Notes under the pieces: model-generated | The model's database searches: none | Seen by the model: the letters and a program-made list of their open reading frames with translations, nothing else | What the model was told of the DNA's origin: nothing | NCBI GenBank assembly: GCA_916700875.1 | Contig: CAKAKS010000066.1 | Coordinates: forward strand, 3,699,742 to 3,763,741 | Reading direction: 5' to 3' | Length of the DNA stretch: 64,000 nt | Origin: Sebastes aleutianus | Lineage: Eukaryota > Chordata > Actinopteri > Perciformes > Sebastidae | In this document: positions 35,050 through 47,199 of the stretch, piece after piece | Position numbering within the stretch: position 1 is the first letter of the stretch | How the letters are laid out: each line of letters starts with the position of its first letter | Translations under genes and position numbers: made by a program

Positions 35050-36990
35050 TACATATGTGGGATATATATTCGTGGGATAGATATGAATTACTGTGCATTA
35101 CTTTTCGTAGGTATAGCTGCGACCGGTGTATGAGAACAGCCTGCATTCATATATGAAATTAAATAAAGAAAAAAAGACCACATCCAAAAGGGACCTGAAG
35201 ACAGTCTGACCCTGTCCAAACAGACCAGAGAATAATAAATTATAATCGACAGAGACCGAAATAGAGAGAGAACACCAACACTAGAAGCAACACGATGCAC
35301 GATGGATTAAAGGTAAATTCCAGCATTTTCCTAACTTATTCTCACTGTAGCCATTCTGACTATGGGTCAAGACAACTTTGTACTCTGATGTAGAGATTCA
35401 GAGATAAGCAGCTGGTTGGTTATTTGGCAAGTTGTCCCGGAAGTAGATCTCTATGCAGCGAGCTATTAGCTCACCCAGGGGGCTCGTCAGATTCAGAGAC
35501 AAGTGTTGGACATGATTTATGTAAAATTGGAGTTTATTTGGAAAGCTATAGGAAGCTTACTGCTTGCCTAAACCCATGGTCAGTATGGTCACAGTTGCAA
35601 AACCATTGCCTGTAAATATAATAACTGTATTTTGTAGGAGACATGATTGTGTGGTTTTTACACCCCCACAGTAAGACAAAATAGAATTCCTGTTGTGTCG
35701 TGAGTAAATATTAGAGAATGTCTCTGTATATGTGAAAAACAAACACGATTATATAGGCTAAGGGTGAGAAAGCAAACTGCTCTGGAAAATTAACTCCAGC
35801 TTCCAGAAACAGAAGTGTCACTCGCTCTCTCTTTGACACTTATTTCCATTTCACCCAGATAAGACCTCCGATAGCTGCTCGCAGTTCAAACCTGAGAAGC
35901 CAGCGGCGTTCACAGAGCGAGGGAGGGAGGGAAGGAGGGAAAATTACTCCTTTGAGAAAATGAAAGCAACTCCGTCTCACGCTTATTATGAAATATAATT
36001 GTCCGAAGGCTGTGAGTGATTGAGTGTTATTTCACAGATCACCCTTCAAGGCGGCGTCCGGGGGGATAGAGGCTTCAGTCGGAACGGAGTGCTAAGAAAA
36101 TATTTTCTCCTGCACGAAATCACTCTGGAGAAACCCGCAATTTCAGACAAGAGGAGTCTTTGGCATCCTTAGAATTAAAACCCACAGGGAAAACTGAAAT
36201 ACGCCGCAGCCCTGACTTTAACCTGTGACCTTTGAGCATGTGTATCAAGGGCAACGTGAAATCTGAGGATATTATGGTTTTCAGAAGGAATTCCAAATGA
36301 TAACAGAACGCAGCAGAAAATATTGGCTCATTTTTCATCCGAATACCTCGGAGCGGAAACACCGTGTGAGGGACATCTGTCCGGTGTTGACATTCGGCGT
36401 TGCTCATACCTTTGAAAAAGTAGCTCCGCGGTTTAGATGTTGCTTTGCTCCATTCATTTGAGGAGGGAAACCCACTGCTCCCTAATGACCATTCACTAAA
36501 TGACTTCACATTCCCTGCGAGGAAAAACACAGAGCAGCTCTTTCTATTCTTAGATAAGCCATTCCCTCGCAATTAGCATCTATCAGTGGCAGACTCTCCA
36601 TAGTAATCTCTGTAGTATAATTACAAATGGAGGTTTATTCTGAGGGCAACACAGGGTGACACTCGGGGGGGGAGAGTGGGAGAGGAAAAATGCATCTGAA
36701 AATAAAAGGGAGGTCCACAAACACAGTGGATCCGGACTATTAGATGCTATACGATTTTCTGAAGTCACCTTCTGCCCTCACCTCTGCACAATAATAATTC
36801 TCAAATGCAATATATATATTTTAGAAATCAGTTACACTCATATTGAGGCAAATATCACTGTCTATTAATGGAGTAAAGATGATTGACAGCTGAGTGACTT
36901 TCACATTGGAGATTTAATCAAACATTGGTTGTTAATTCAAGCAGTTTGAAATGATCAGTGGACAACCTCCGGGTCTGAAAAGCACATTTG
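35050..36990. other. Non-coding; unique block 36060-36600
   Basis: No supported gene. About 36060-36600 has even base composition and one long minus-strand frame (150 codons, 36120-36572) but no domain or exon borders. It may be conserved non-coding sequence. A GGGAGGGAGGG tract is near 35920. Confidence 0.35.
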
Positions 36991-36999
36991 AAACGTCAA

Positions 37000-37082
37000 T
37001 ATCTCAGGCGATCATGTTCAATTAATTGTGGGAAGCTAAAATCGTGATCGAGATTAATATTTGATTAATTGTCCAGCCCTAA
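37000..37082. repeat. DNA-transposon terminus fragment
   Basis: GATCGAGATTAATATTTGATTAATTG followed by TCCAGCCCTAAT is a terminus of the GGGCTG...TTAATC class seen in several elements here. Only one end is present. Confidence 0.4.
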
Positions 37083-37605
37083 TAGGAACCTCATTTTCAG
37101 AAGACAGGGCTGCCCAGGGCCTCCTATCAGGTTAATCCAGCTATGTGTTATGGATGGCACTATGATGACTTTGACCTGCCATCATTAGGTGTCAAATCTG
37201 GAGCTGCTCTTTAGAGAAGGAACAAGATGTAGGATCCACCTTCTGATTCAAAACTGATGCTATAAAGTAAAGGTGAGATCTCACCATATATATGTTTTAC
37301 ATGCAGCAGCTCCAGGTTTGCACATCCTGAAGGCATCACTTCTCACTTCTCTGCCGCTGGATTCTGGTGCTCAGAAAGTAGCCCACATGGAATAAACTAT
37401 GAATTATTAAGCTGCAGAGTAGTATTCCTCGCAGATGAGGCATAACTAGGACACATTCCAGCTCTGAGACTGGGGGCTGCTGGGGGTTTTAAGGTGGAAT
37501 GTGTGGTCTGTCTTAGCAGAACAGGATGTACTGTAGCATTATGTACCAGACTGTACTGTGATGTGCTGCCTCCTCTGTCTGTCTACATCCTGTTTCAACC
37601 CTGTT

Positions 37606-37608
<3 letters not shown>

Positions 37609-37671
<63 letters not shown>

Positions 37672-37702
37672 CGTGCGTGCGTGCGTGCGTGCGTGTGTGT
37701 GT
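37609..37702. repeat. (GT)n microsatellite with GCGT block
   Basis: About 29 GT units, then a GAGC interruption, about six GCGT tetranucleotides and another short GT run. Both open frames across it are artefacts of the repeat. Confidence 0.95.
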
Positions 37703-37799
37703 AAGCCAGTGATGTTATATTTTGCCTCGTTGGTCTCTTGTGGAGTGAAAATGAAGCCTGGCCTGCATCAGGCTGTTCTCATACACAGTTCGTAGCTAA

Positions 37800-37905
37800 A
37801 CCTACGAAAAGCAATGCACTGTCATTCAAAAAATACGTTTCCCTCGAACCATAACTGAGAATGCAGTTTAGTTGTATAGGAATGTAATTTTGTAGGAGAC
37901 GGGGT
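37800..37905 (+). repeat. Dispersed repeat, inverted partner of 62515-62640
   Basis: AAATACGTTTCCCTCGAA, TGCAGTTTAGTTG and GGAATGTAATTTTGTAGGAG match the reverse complement of 62530-62625. Both look like fragments of one dispersed family. Confidence 0.55.
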
Positions 37906-37909
37906 TAAC

Positions 37910-39268
37910 ATAACACCATGACAACAATAAGATCCCATACTCACATACAGTATTACATTTACATTTCATACACTCACACAATAGGTTTTTAACTCAGGTG
38001 TGACATGTGAAGAAGTTTAAATATGTTTTGACTGACATGATGGAAAAGCCCACAAACAAATCCAAGTGAAATCGTTGGAGCCTCAGAGTGATGATGAAAT
38101 AGAATGATAACTACCTTCCTTGTTGAACTTGTGCTAAAAGCTTAATTTCAAACATTTCAAACATCATTTTAAACATAGTCTTAATTCTACACCGCACATA
38201 TTTTTCTTCCAACGTTCTCCGAGGTGGAGCATTTCTTTTCATCCACGTTTATATACTCCTGCGTTTCTCCTGAGAAAGACGTGCAGATAAATAGGTCGAC
38301 TGTCACGTCAAAAACAGGACGGTGAGTTCATCAATGCCTGGTTGAAGCCGGCGTCAGCATCAAGTATTTGACGGATAGCAGCTCTAAGAGAAGATGTGCT
38401 GTTTAAAGTAGAACCGATGTGATTTACTGCTCAATGCAACGACATGACACATGATGTTTGACTAAATCCTGCACAGAGGAAAAAAAAACAACAACTGAAA
38501 ACCTGCAAACACCATCAGCCGTCCAGTAATTGTGCTTCATGCAAAACAAGTTCACGCTGTTTTTTTCCCTCTTTGTAGGGAGGAATGTTTTCACGCCAAA
38601 TTGCACGCTGAAATTTGCCAGTTTAGTGTTTCCCCTCAATCATAACAAAAACTCACACCTCGTCGAACATGGCTTGAGATTTTTTTTTTGGGATTCATCA
38701 TCATATCCACTCTGCACGCTGGCACGCGTCCAACCGAACAGCAAAACGCTGCCATGAAAGTTCCACTTTAACAAACAGGCTCAGCACAGACGCACCGTTG
38801 TTTTTAGGCAACAAAAGGCTCCGTGGGAGGCAACAGCAAGCTGTGACAACCGGCTGAAAAAAATCAACACGGAAAGTACAAAAGATGAGTTAAAAGCAAT
38901 TTGCATCATTTTCAAGGCTGGTGGAGAAGCACACAGTAGACCACAGAATGCAATTACATTTTCTTTACTGATGGGAGCAGAGAATAGGAGGTAGAGAGAT
39001 TGTTTGAATTGGACTGTAAATCACAGGACTCCTTCGTCTATACTGTATATATCCAATACATACTGTACATATATACCAGTGGCTGCTCTTTCCCTCAATA
39101 AAACATCATGTTCTTCTCGTATTTCAGCCACACATCCACACCTTCCTCTTCCTGTGGTCTGCGTAAACTCACAAGCACACTTAATCTAAAACTCATTCAT
39201 GTTCATGCAAACTATGTGCAGAATTGTACACGCAAGACACTGTGTGGTTATTTGTCATTTTAAGATTT
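37910..39268. other. Non-coding, no feature recognised
   Basis: Mostly unique-looking sequence without supported exons. Frames near 38424 and 38530 lie on opposite strands of the same DNA, and neither has a domain. Confidence 0.4.
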
Positions 39269-39269
39269 G

Positions 39270-39480
39270 TTACCTTTAGACGGAGCCAAACTAGCTCTTT
39301 CCACCTGTTTCCAGTCTTTATGCTAAGCTAAGATAACTGGCTGCAGCTTCACTGTGATAAACATGAGAGTGGTATCGATCCTCTTATCCAACTCTCGGAA
39401 AGAAAGCGAATAAGCTTTTTTCCCAAAAATGTCAAACCATTCTTTTTAAAATTAGCTTTAAACGAACTTAAAAGCTAAAA
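39270..39480. repeat. Teleost dispersed repeat (CCAGTCTTTATGCTAAGCTA)
   Basis: Reads GCCAAACTAGCTCTTTCCAC, CCTGTTTCCAGTCTTTATGC, TAAGCTAAGATAACTGGCTG, then GAGAGTGGTATCGATCCTCT and AGAAAGCGAATAAGC. This order is diagnostic of a very abundant fish repeat. Confidence 0.7.
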
Positions 39481-39789
39481 TATAGTATAGCTAGCTAAAA
39501 TATGAATCGGCCTGCTTTTCCATCAATGGTCTTTATGTAAATATATTTTCATGAGAATGTGAGATGAAGGTTAATCATGCTCAGCTAACTCTGATAATTA
39601 AAACTTTTCAGTGCTGCATTTGTGTTTTTAATGAATGATTTTGTGTTACTCTGCTCCATGTGTAATCTGTGGTGTTATTATCAACTGCTGAGAGGGTTAG
39701 GTGAGATGCAATAAGAGGCCTTGTCTCTACTCAAACCAAAGTCGTTGTGGTATTTTTGTGGAGGCCCGTGACCAGGCGAAAAAGTGAAG

Positions 39790-40380
39790 CCAATGCTGAA
39801 GTGCCTTAAACTTGCATTCTTTCTAACAGCCAGCTGGGGGCGACTCCTCTGGTTGCAAAAAGAAGTCTGATTGTATAGAAGTCTATGAGAAAATGAGCCT
39901 ACTTCTCACTTGATTTATTACCTCAGTAAACATTGTAAACATGAGTTTATGGTCTCAATCGCTAGTTTCAAGTCTTCTTCAATACAGCATGATGTTCATT
40001 TAGTAAATTATGGTCCCATTTAGAGTCAAATAGACCATAAAGCAGGGGATGCTTTAGGGCGGGGCTACCTTGTGATTGACAGGTCGCTACCACGGCGTTG
40101 TCCGGTCTGGGAGTTGTCCGTGTTTTCGTTTTAGAACTTTAACTCTTTCACAGTGTGTTTTCAGTTCATGAAAGTTAATTGTAACATTTTGGTCGCCTGA
40201 AAACGTCTTATTCAGTGTTCGGTTGTACTTAGCTCCACCCTCTAGTGTCACTGCTGGTTGCAAAAGACCAAGATGGCGACGGCCAAAAGGCTGAACTCGA
40301 GGCTTCCAAACGGCAGACCACAAACCAAGGGTTGACGTCACGTCCACTTCTTTTATACTGTCTACAGTTCTAACAGTGAG
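39790..40380. repeat. Teleost dispersed repeat (GGGGGCGACTCCTCTGG type)
   Basis: Contains CAGCTGGGGGCGACTCCTCT, GGTTGCAAAAAGAAGTCTGA, GAAGTCTATGAGAAAATGAG, CTTGATTTATTACCTCAGTA, AAGACCAAGATGGCGACGGC and ends CTTTTATACTGTCTACAG. I recognise this as a long dispersed element common in percomorph genomes. The minus-strand frame at 40087-40401 lies within it and is not a gene. Confidence 0.65.
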
Positions 40381-40399
40381 TGGCAGCAGGACACGCTGC

Positions 40400-41780
40400 A
40401 ATGTTTTCTCTACAGTAGAAGAAGCAAAAAATAATTACAGCAAGTGTGTTTAAAAGATCTGTTTCCACTAATCGTTATCACATCTTCTCCATTTCGGTAG
40501 GACTAGACTTCATCAATAACAATAACAGCTCAACAGGGCTGTGCTCATACTTGTGGATCATTTTCAGACACATTTCTTTCTAAACAGCTAAACTAAATGC
40601 ACTTTCATCAAAGGACAAATCATTTGACGCACGAGCGTGATCGTGACGTAAGGCGGAGCGCTAAAGAGGTCGATGGGAATACGAGGAGATGTTCTCTGCA
40701 GTAGGTTAAGCTCTGGTAAGTTATATAATCGTCAGCTGGGGCACTTTAAAGAAACACCAGAGAGGATGATCCTTGTGGATTACTCTCCACTCAAAGACCA
40801 CAATCTGCCTCTCCACATAAAGAAGTCTGTGTGTCTGCGTTAGACACGGCTTTAATGTAAAGAAATGAACATTAGTGCAGGAGTGCAGTAAAGGAAGCCA
40901 ATGTAAAGCTTTCCCCGGGCGAACGTCCAGGCTGATTATCACATCCAAGAAAGCCAAGTCAATACGTGTGCCCTTGTGGGGAAAAGTTTGTCTGAAGTCG
41001 TCTCAGAGAGAACAAAGTTCTCATGAAAGGGAGCAAAGTTTCTTTACAGTGTGAGAGGGACCGACGTGCACAAAATTTAAGTTCTGGCTGTTTTTAATGT
41101 GCTGCGTGCTGCAGACTGTAGCGCCGCTCAGACATGATGATGCATCGCTGTGGCAGAGGAGCTCGGGGCTTCCCATCCATTATCATGTGAGCAAATAAGC
41201 CTCCATCATGTTCTTCTCTCCATGTATCAGTGAATTCTTTTGTTTTGGAAATTAATGGTTAGACGGTATAGAAAATGTGTCATAATGGATATGCTGTTAA
41301 GACAAAGCCTTTATGTTGACGTTCTCCCTGCAGGGATTCATGACACAAAAAACTGTTTATCCTAAAGAGAAGAGAGCTGAACTTTCTTCATAGAAAAGAG
41401 TAGAGCCTAACCATATTTTTTACCATTCGAGAATTGTTAAAAATGATAAATAATCCCTTCAAAATACCACATTAAAACCTTGAGGAACAACAGAAAAAAG
41501 CCATGCTGTGATTTGGTGTCAAAAGCTTTTGACATTTGGAGATTTCTGCAAGAACTGCATTTTTTGGCGATTGTTTGGCGAGCACTGCTGTTGTGTAAAC
41601 TGCTCAGAAACCCCTTATTGTCAATCTAGGCTAGGAAAGCCATCCATCCTCTGCTCTAGGTCTTTAGTTTGTGGTTGTAAAGTTTCATGAAGCTGTGATT
41701 ATCCTAGAGGTCACCACAGGTCATTTTATACAGTGAGGCCAAGTTTAAAAAAAAAAGTTTCATTGTTTCACTACAATGAA
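40400..41780. other. Non-coding, no feature recognised
   Basis: No supported exon or repeat. A short A-run is near 41747. Confidence 0.4.
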
Positions 41781-41786
41781 ATGGAT

Positions 41787-42032
41787 AGTAAAGGGGAGAC
41801 TCGTGGGTACCCATAGAACCCATTTTCATTCACATATCTTGAGGTCAGAGGTCAAGGGACCCCTTTGAAAATGGACATGAGTGTTTTTCCTTGCCAAAAT
41901 GTAGCCTAAATTTGGTGCGTTATTTAGCCTCCTTCCTGACAAGCTAGTATGACATGGTTGGTACCATGAATTCCTTAGGTGTTCTCAGTACCTTCACTCT
42001 AGCTCTAAAACTGCACCTGCTACCGCCTCTGA
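41787..42032 (+). mobile_element. hAT-like non-autonomous element, internal fragment
   Basis: Family landmarks GTAAAGGGGAGACTCGTGGG, GGTCAAGGGACCCCTTTGAA and AGCTAGTATGACATGGTTGG are present; both termini are missing. It is directly followed by a separate retroposon-like tail. Confidence 0.7.
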
Positions 42033-42034
42033 AA

Positions 42035-42245
42035 GACAGTAAAGTCAGTCGGGATCGCCCACAATCCTACGACTCTCAGAGGAGTTAAAGGGAAGTTTTT
42101 TCTTGCCACTGTCGTGCTAGTGCATGCTCATGAGGGATCTCTTGTTGGGTCTCTAAATCATAGAGTACGGTCTAGATCTGCTATATATTAAAAGTGTCTC
42201 GAGATAACTTCTGTTATGATTTGACGCTATATAGAAATAAAATGA
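42035..42245 (+). repeat. Retroposon-like 3' region
   Basis: GGAAGTTTTTTCTTGCCACT, CTCATGAGGGATCTCTTGTT, ATAGAGTACGGTCTAGATCT and TTTGACGCTATATAGAAATAAAAT form a stock 3' segment seen throughout teleost genomes, ending in a short A-rich repeat as retroposons do. Confidence 0.6.
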
Positions 42246-42439
42246 AATTAGGAGCGAGTGAGTGATGGTGAATACGGTGTGAGCGGATGAGAGAGAGCGA
42301 TCGCAGCAGAGGAAGTTTAGTGGTGAAGATATCAAGTGAATGTACAGTAGAGTTTGCTGCCTCTCTTCAACAACAGACGTTTCCCGTTCCCAGATCACCG
42401 AAAGAAGGTATAAAAGAACATTTGAATCCCGTGAGAAAC

Positions 42440-42560
42440 CAACAATGTGTAATTGTCTTTGTGTTTGTAGTTATTTTAACCCAAAACACAGTGTTTTCCC
42501 TAAACTTTAAATGTTTTTTGTTGCCTAAACCTAAAGAAGTTGTAGTTTTGTTGCCTAAAC
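42440..42560 (-). repeat. Dispersed repeat fragment, 'CCTAAACCTAAA'
   Basis: GTTGCCTAAACCTAAAGAAG and its tandem echo GTTGCCTAAACCTAAAGAGG belong to the same family as 3640-3940. Confidence 0.5.
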
Positions 42561-42569
42561 CTAAAGAGG

Positions 42570-43550
42570 CCTTTTTGTTTGTGTTCAAAACATGACGGTT
42601 CATTCAGTTTTAGATGTTACAACGTGTTGCTTTTAAGTTTCACTTTCACTTTTACAACATAGTAGTTGTAGTAGGCCCCTAGTGAACCACATCTATGGTT
42701 CTTATAGCGACTGATAACACCTATTTAATGGCCTGATAACAGTCGAATCAGGTGGACAAACAGGAAAAGGAAAAAATTAACAAAGAACGCTGTGAATGAC
42801 TGCGACACAGTAAAAGAAGGAAATCTGATTATTTCATAATAGTGAGGCACTATTATTAGTTTGGAAAGAAGATGTAATAAAACTACAGTTTTGGTGGCAC
42901 ATGCCACTCGTAACCATTGGATACGAGTCCCCAGAGATGCAGTGACAGGCCTCTAATTGAGAATCTCTATTGTAGTTTCTGTCGTATTTGTCATATTTCT
43001 CCTGTCCTCATCTTCTCAGCGTCTCTTCCTCGTTCACCAGGGAATCACATCCTGACAAGCCCCCCCGTGGAAAGCAAGGGGATGCTTCTGCCTCTCCGCG
43101 GGGAGAATAATTAGCCTCATCTTCCTCCGTTCTCCGTCTCCTTCATGCCCTCTCTCATGCCTGTGGCAATGTGTGTAAATTAGCTGCTTTCTACTTTATG
43201 TGACTGGGTTTCCTCTGCTAGAAAGCTCGCCCATGCTTTGCCTGCATAACGAAGAGTTCAGCTCTTTGTCTGTGAGGGAGTCGCACGCCGGCGCGCCCCA
43301 GATTTCAATGTCATCCTCAAAGAAAACCAACAACTCTTAGAAGTAATCAGACTGAGGAAGTAGCCAGGAAGTTAGAGGAGACAGCGCTGGAAGTTCAAAT
43401 ACGGGTTGAGAAGATCCAATATAGACATAGAACGAAAAAAACTGCTTACTCTTTGAGCAACGTTTGCATATTTAGAAATCCAGGATAAAATCCACGAACA
43501 TGTTTTTAAAATAGAAACTAACGGTGTAACTTTCCTTGGTAAAGTTAGGT
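42570..43550. other. Unique non-coding block
   Basis: No supported exon. About 42990-43310 has even composition and an AGAATAATTAGCC homeodomain-like site near 43104; it may be conserved regulatory sequence but could be neutral. Confidence 0.3.
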
Positions 43551-43555
43551 TAAGG

Positions 43556-43907
43556 TTAGTATGACATGATGGTACCAATGGATTCATTAGGTTTTCTAGT
43601 TTCATATGATGCCAGTATCTTCACTGTAGCTTTAACACTGAGCCCGCTACGAACTAAAAAGAAAAAGTTGCATTAATGCATTAAAGAAATTAGTGGCGCT
43701 AAAACAAATTTGCGTTAACACGTTATTATCATGTTAACTTTGACAGCCCTAATACATACATTTGCATAAAGCAGCATATTTGCCCACTCCCATGTTGATA
43801 AGAGTATTAAATACTTGACAAATCTCCCTTTAAGGTACATTTTGAACAGATAAAAAAATGTGCGATTAATTTGCAATTAACTATTTTAATTGATTTGCAG
43901 CCCTAGT
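43556..43907. mobile_element. Two hAT-like element ends joined in opposite orientation
   Basis: 43556-43752 matches the right part of the 23630-24361 copy in the same orientation and ends in TTTGACAGCCCTA. Immediately after, 43753-43907 matches the other end of the family but in reverse orientation (ACATACATTTGCATAAAGCA to TTTGCAGCCCTAG). The middle of the element is absent. This is a rearranged or self-inserted copy. Confidence 0.7.
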
Positions 43908-43909
43908 TA

Positions 43910-46510
43910 AAACATATTTCAATCAGAAAATGTACAATCACTTCATGAATGCATAGAGGGTCTGGAGGAAAATAACCTATAATAATAATAATCATCGAAA
44001 CAAAAAACAAAAACCACTGGGATATGGCAGAGTGAATTTTCCCTTCAGTGCTATGTCTCTCCTGTGGAGCTGCTCAGCGGTGGCGGTGTGACTGAACACC
44101 TCCCGTTTGGAAGTGAAACAGTCTGTTGCTGAGAAGAGCAAACATGCTCAGTCAACATCACCTGGATGGACGGAGGATGAAACAGACGGCGGTGTGCTTT
44201 ACTTTGTACAGAGAACCAAACCAACAGTCACATCACAGGTATCTGAGGAAAGACGGGTTGCAGAGCCAGTGAAGGCAGGGTGGCATTTTAAAGACCTTCT
44301 TTCTTTGTTTATACATGATGGCTGTCACTGCTCTCATATTAGCTACCTGCTGTAATTCTTTTCTGCCTTTTCCAAACAGCCAGAAACATCCAACATGTTA
44401 TTCTCTGTTTGATAGGAGAGTTCTAACAGAAAAGCTGTACCACAGCCGTTGAAAACGCTTTCATAAACTTGCTTTATGTTGCATCAGTGTTGTGTTTTAT
44501 TAATCAGCGATAAAGAGTAGCTGCTTTAATTTTATGTAATGATCATGACTTTAACTTGTACTCAGCCACAGAGCGTATCTGCTTTTTTCTGCAACATCCA
44601 TCCTCAAATGAAATGTCTCCTGCTGCACTCACAGCTGGAAGCTGCTGAGTACAATTACTGAAGCTGCAGTAGTCCAATAGAGGATTTAGTACCTTGCTCA
44701 AGGGCAACATAACACAGCAGCGCATTTTGTAATTTTTTCTCCCCAGTTAGATTTTCCTGGCAGGCCCGACCTTCCAGCCACCAGTCCGCCTCTCTGACTT
44801 TAGGCTACCGCTGCCCCTCGTGCAACCTCCATCCCGTTTTATTCTACCGGCATTGGAAGTCGAGTACTTTTTCATCACAGCTACATATTCATGCCTTTAC
44901 TGTGCAAGCTCAAAAAATTGTTCAGCGTGCCTGGCCTTCGATGCCCGGAGGCAACGGTAGCCGTTTGATCTGCAAAGGCCACATTTGAACGTCCTGCTGT
45001 CAGCTTTAAGCACAATCATTCCACGATGCTGCGTTTGAAGAGCTGACCACAGCTGCTGCCCTGCCAGAGGATCAGCCTGCACTGCGTGTCATGGTTAGTA
45101 TACACAAGATTCAGTCTGGTTCAGACGAGAGATGGGAATAATGATCCTGGAAAGGTTTTTCTATATGGCCTTTTTGTTGAAATTAACATTCTTAATTTTG
45201 CAAATATCTCTAATTGTGTCTTTAAAATATGTTGCATATATAAGTGAGATTTAATTAAAATGTTCTCCTCATGCTGATTGACCCTGTTGTACAGATAAAT
45301 ATATCATCTGCTAATGTGCTGAGAGAAATATACAAAATATATGTATTTTGTATATACAGTTCCCTTTGTTATCACCTTATTTTGAAAACCGTACACAGTC
45401 ACACATGTATACTTCCTCTAACTTCTCCAAGTCCGTCTCTAGCTCTCCCGTCAGCTCCGTTCTCTTTATACATCCATGGTCAGCTCCATCGGGGCCGTTT
45501 GAATGCATTTAACATAAATGTCAGTATATGGGTGCTCTACAGTTGTAGCGTCGGCCCATTTGACCACGGAGATGAGAGCGACGGCCAGCTTGACCGCACG
45601 TTATCGCGATACGATAACGTTTCCTGTTCGTGACAGAGTTAGCATGCAGCTTTAGCCGTGATGTCTAGCTCTGCTTTTCCTGCCAATGCGTGAAACCCAA
45701 AGTGTTTCCATACTTTACTGGATGTGTAGTGTTTACCACTTTGGATTTAACATGTGAGGGTGCAGGTCGTATCCACGCTGACCCTCCGCTGTTTTCTCCT
45801 TTTTCATTTTGGCTCGCTGCAGCCGACTGCGGTTTGTTTTGGTTGACGGATACGGAACGGATATGACGTCACGTTACTCAGACTACAACAATAAAACGGT
45901 AACTTCCTTCTACCTCTGCGTGGACTCAAATGAAGTAAATATATAGATTCTGGCATTAAAAAAATTATTTCAAAAACACTATCTGAAGCTGTGAGGAGGA
46001 GCGGGTTTCTGAGGGTCTCAGGAGGCAGAGCCTCAGGCTGTCAGTCAGCCACGGCTGCCATCAGAGGCCCTATTACGTAACCAATGTCTTGAACCTGCAC
46101 AGCCTGACCCAAAACTGTTTATGTAACCCTTTTTCCAGGCCAGAGTTTTGAAGCGGGACTTCACATCTAGGTGACATGTTTGCATGTCGGAGTGGGTCAC
46201 TGCATGATGGATGGTTGTCAGGCAGACATCAGTCTCGCTGTTTAGTTCCACAACAGTGAGGAGGAATGCACAGCGTGCAGCTCAGCAGTGTAGTATTATA
46301 CAGTTTTAGTCTGTTCTTCAAAACAATTTGTTCTTGGCCCACAATGGAATTCAACTTTCATCCCATTTATTACAGCTGTAGTATAATTACAGTCTTTACC
46401 TTCTAAAAAAGGACTTTCTGGCTTTGCAGACTAGAACTGTTCAATTTACAAAGAGAAAGAAATGAAGTTTGGCAGACGCAGAAAAACAGTCAGAAGTAAA
46501 CTGAATTCTG
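43910..46510. other. Non-coding, no gene recognised
   Basis: Frames at 44107-44355 and 45271-45633 are open but lack domains and flanking splice signals in phase. No repeat was recognised apart from short low-complexity runs. Confidence 0.35.
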
Positions 46511-46521
46511 TTTATTTTACC

Positions 46522-47187
46522 TATAGGGCTGTCAAAGTTAACGCGAGAATAACGCATTAACACAAACGATCTTTCGGAGTTTGTAGCAGGTTTTAAAGCT
46601 AGAGTGAAGATAGTGGTATCATATGAAACTATAAACCCTAAGGAGTCCATCGGTACCAACCATGTCATACTAACTTGTCAAGAAGGAGGTTAAATAACGC
46701 TCCAAACTTGCGCAAAAGTTTGGCGAGGATAAACTGTCACTGGCCATTTTCAAAGGGGTCCCTTGACCTATGACCTCAAGATATGTGAATGTAAATGGGT
46801 TCTATGGGTACCCACGAGTCTCCCCTTTACAGACATGCCCACTTCATGATAATCACATGCAGTTTGGGACAAGTCATAGTCAAGTCAGCACACTGACACA
46901 CTGACAGCTGTTGTTGCCTGTTGGGCTGCAGTTTGCCATGTTATGATTTGAGCATATTGTTTTATGCTAAATGCAGTACCTGTGAGGGTTTCTGGACAAT
47001 ATCTGTGATTGTTTTGTGTCGTTAATTGATTTCCAATAATAAATATATACATACAATTGCATAAAGCAGCATATTTGCCCACTCCCATGTTGATAAGAGT
47101 ATTAAATACTTGACAAATCTCCCTTTAAGGTACATTTTGAACAGATAAAAAAAGTGTGATTAATATTTTAAACAATTGACAGCCCTA
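46522..47187 (-). mobile_element. Complete hAT-like non-autonomous element (666 bp)
   Basis: Begins TATAGGGCTGTCAAAGTTAA and ends CAATTGACAGCCCTA, so the termini are inverted repeats built on GGGCTGTCAA. ATTTTACC at 46514-46521 is repeated exactly at 47188-47195, an 8-bp target duplication typical of the hAT superfamily. There is no transposase; the element would have moved using an enzyme supplied elsewhere. This copy defines the ends of the family in the window. Confidence 0.85.
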
Positions 47188-47199
47188 ATTTTACCACTT

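Noticed and set aside
36120..36572. 150-codon minus-strand frame as a gene
   Set aside because: No recognisable domain or promoter; kept only as a unique block worth aligning.
40087..40401. 104-codon minus-strand frame
   Set aside because: It lies inside a dispersed fish repeat.
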